NCBI GenBank assembly: GCA_030607345.1
Contig: JAUWKC010000008.1
Location: 1 to 14,999 of the forward strand
DNA length: 14,999 nucleotides
Direction: 5' to 3'
Source of the DNA: Planctomycetota bacterium
Lineage (GTDB): Bacteria > Planctomycetota > Phycisphaerae > Sedimentisphaerales > SG8-4
The notes below the pieces were generated by a model that had not been told where the DNA came from, did not search any database, and saw only the letters and a program-made list of their open reading frames with translations. This document shows positions 13,415-14,999 of this stretch, in pieces (position 1 is the stretch's first letter; each line of letters opens with the position of its first letter). Position numbers and translations under genes: made by a program.

Positions 13415-14851
13415 ATGTACCAGCTCAATGACACAATCGTAGCGGTCAGCTCTCCAACCTTCAGCCAGGCAGTGATTGTGCGAATCAGCGGTCCGCGGAC
13501 AATTGAGTCATTGAACGAGATTTTCAGCCCGCCGTGCCGGAGCCAAGGCGAGGCAGGCCCTTCGTTCACGACAGAGGGCCGGGCTATTGTCTCCGGCAGC
13601 ATTCGGATTGGCGCAGGGCCGCAGACCGACGCCAGGCTGTATTTATTCTTCGCACCACGTTCCTACACAGGTCAAGACGTTGCTGAGCTCCACCTTTTCA
13701 CGAACCGGTCTGTGACCGAGGCCCTGATGGGCGACCTGCTCGGCAAAGGGCTTCGGATGGCGGGACCCGGCGAGTTTACCGCCAGGGCGTACCTTAACGG
13801 GAAAATGGACCTGTCCCAGGCCGAAGCGGTCAATGAGATTATCGTCAGCAGCAATAAGTTTCAACTGGAAGCTTCACACAGGCTCCTAGCAGGCCGACTT
13901 GCTCAAACCACAGCGAAAATCGCCGAGCAGCTCATGGATTGTCTGAGCCTGATTGAAGCCGGCCTTGATTTTAGCGGTCAAGACATACAGTTCCTGACGG
14001 CCGAGCAGGCGGTCGAAAGGCTGTCCGAGATGAGAAACGAGCTTGAGCGTTTGAAATCCGGCAGTATCAGTTATGAACAGGTAGTGGATTTGCCGTCTGT
14101 AGGCATAGCCGGCGCCCCGAACGCCGGCAAAAGTACTCTGCTGAACACCTTGCTGGGCCAGCCCAGGAGTATCGTCTCGGACATCCGAAAGACCACCAGG
14201 GACGTCCTCAGCGGCGTGCTGAATCTGCCTCACTGCAGGTGTGTGCTTTTCGATTGTGCGGGACTTGCGCCCGAGCCGGCCGACATCCTCGATGAGCTGG
14301 CCCGCGAGGCGGCGACGGAAGCCCTGCGAAACAGTTCCGTTGTCTTGTTCTGTGTGGACCTGTCAAAGCCCGACTACAGCGAAGATAGCGCGGTACGTCG
14401 GCTCATCAAGCCGAAAGCCTTGCTCGGCGTTGCCACAAAGTCTGACCTGCTTTCGCAGGATGCGTTGGAGCGACGCCTCTGCCGGCTCAATAGCCTGTTT
14501 GGCGCCGATTTTTTGCAGACCAGCGCCAAGACTTCAGCGTCAATAGAGGCTCTGCGGGCGGCGATAGACGGAAAGCTTGTCGAATTGGGCTTGGGTCATC
14601 CGGGCCCGCTCGGCAGAGGCGTCTCGACAGAGGCGCACGACGCAGTAGCCCTTACGGCACGGCACCGCCAGGCTGTGCTCGATGCTGTCGACAATATCAA
14701 CGAGGCCGTCAGCCAACTGGAGGCCGGCAGTGAGGAAATCGCCGCGATGACGCTCCGGGCCGCTCAGCAGGCACTGTCGGAAATCGAGCAGCAGCAGCTC
14801 GACGAACAGATACTGCACCGGATATTCGGGCGATTCTGCATAGGAAAGTAG
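13415..14851 (+). CDS. mnmE: tRNA uridine-5-carboxymethylaminomethyl modification GTPase MnmE
   Basis: With MnmG it modifies uridine 34 in the wobble position of certain tRNAs, using a methylene-folate carbon. The 478 residues follow the family plan: N-terminal folate-binding domain (MYQLNDTIVAVSSP..., GEFTARAYLNGKMDLSQAEAV), helical domain, inserted G domain, and the C-terminal FCIGK with Cys475. G1 is GAPNAGKS (233-240). The G domain departs from the consensus: IRKTTRD in place of IAGTTRD, DCAG in place of DTAG, and TKSD in place of NKxD. The switch II region after DCAG is also unlike DxVExxGI. GTP hydrolysis may therefore be altered, although P-loop and Cys are intact. The ATG at 13415 gives the family N-terminus; an upstream frame from 13367 overlaps yidC by 4 bp and adds 16 unconserved residues. 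Confidence 0.95.
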   Translation: MYQLNDTIVAVSSPTFSQAVIVRISGPRTIESLNEIFSPPCRSQGEAGPSFTTEGRAIVSGSIRIGAGPQTDARLYLFFAPRSYTGQDVAELHLFTNRSVTEALMGDLLGKGLRMAGPGEFTARAYLNGKMDLSQAEAVNEIIVSSNKFQLEASHRLLAGRLAQTTAKIAEQLMDCLSLIEAGLDFSGQDIQFLTAEQAVERLSEMRNELERLKSGSISYEQVVDLPSVGIAGAPNAGKSTLLNTLLGQPRSIVSDIRKTTRDVLSGVLNLPHCRCVLFDCAGLAPEPADILDELAREAATEALRNSSVVLFCVDLSKPDYSEDSAVRRLIKPKALLGVATKSDLLSQDALERRLCRLNSLFGADFLQTSAKTSASIEALRAAIDGKLVELGLGHPGPLGRGVSTEAHDAVALTARHRQAVLDAVDNINEAVSQLEAGSEEIAAMTLRAAQQALSEIEQQQLDEQILHRIFGRFCIGK

Positions 14852-14854
14852 GTC

Positions 14855-14923
14855 GAAGCGGGCGGCAAATGCCGGGCTTTCGGTCTCTTCGAATCGCCCG
14901 GAAATTGCCGGTTCACCCGCTTC
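14855..14923 (+). terminator. Long stem-loop downstream of mnmE
   Basis: Starting 3 bp after the mnmE stop, GAAGCGGG pairs with CCCGCTTC (14855-14862/14916-14923), CGGCAA with TTGCCG (14863-14868/14905-14910), and CCGGGC with GCCCGG (14872-14877/14896-14901). This is 20 base pairs interrupted by a small internal loop and a 5-nt bulge, with an 18-nt loop. No T-run follows, so it may act as an mRNA 3' end, a processing site or an unrecognised structured element. The remaining 76 bp to the window edge show no gene. Confidence 0.5.
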
Positions 14924-14999
14924 GGCTCTTTGCTGCTGTCACACAGCGAAACAGTTCCGCCGGTCAAAACTAAAACTGCTATTGTTTGTCCTTGGCCTC

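Noticed and set aside
1..14999. CRISPR arrays, insertion sequences and tRNA or rRNA genes
   Set aside because: I saw no regularly spaced repeats, transposase motifs or RNA-gene signatures on either strand.

Overview
The window is a dense bacterial segment with eleven protein-coding loci and no RNA genes that I can see. Protein style points to Planctomycetota, probably class Phycisphaerae: the YidC periplasmic domain, a MnmE with an eroded G domain, and weak or absent Shine-Dalgarno sites mixed with strong ones. An LptB-type ATPase indicates a Gram-negative envelope. The assignment rests on recalled family resemblance, not on a search.

Layout. Left arm, plus strand: a 5'-truncated alpha/beta-hydrolase (lipase-like) gene broken by an in-frame TAG (2-709); a stand-alone acyl-adenylate ligase (799-2391); a 967-residue fusion of an M50-like membrane metalloprotease domain to an enolase (2619-5522); and a small FtsB/DivIC-like membrane protein (5564-6031). 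Centre, minus strand, read right to left: lptB, def, fmt, dnaA. A 363-bp gap between fmt and dnaA carries DnaA-box-like sequences and an AT-rich stretch, so it is a candidate oriC or dnaA control region. Right arm, plus strand: a metallophosphoesterase, yidC and mnmE. dnaA, yidC and mnmE close together is the classical origin-proximal neighbourhood.

The standout is the M50-enolase fusion. Its enolase part is circularly permuted: the TIM barrel, which is C-terminal in ordinary enolase, comes first, and the cap domain, which is N-terminal in ordinary enolase, comes last. Every catalytic or metal-binding position I could align is kept, including the cap-loop serine. The next gene is FtsB-like, which recalls the common eno-ftsB gene order, so the permuted fusion may sit at the ancestral enolase locus.

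How the genes fit together: Def and Fmt handle N-formyl-methionine at the two ends of translation initiation and are translationally linked to LptB (LPS export). DnaA starts replication, YidC inserts membrane proteins, and MnmE modifies tRNA wobble uridines. Apart from the fusion, the broken hydrolase and the lone ligase, the content is housekeeping.
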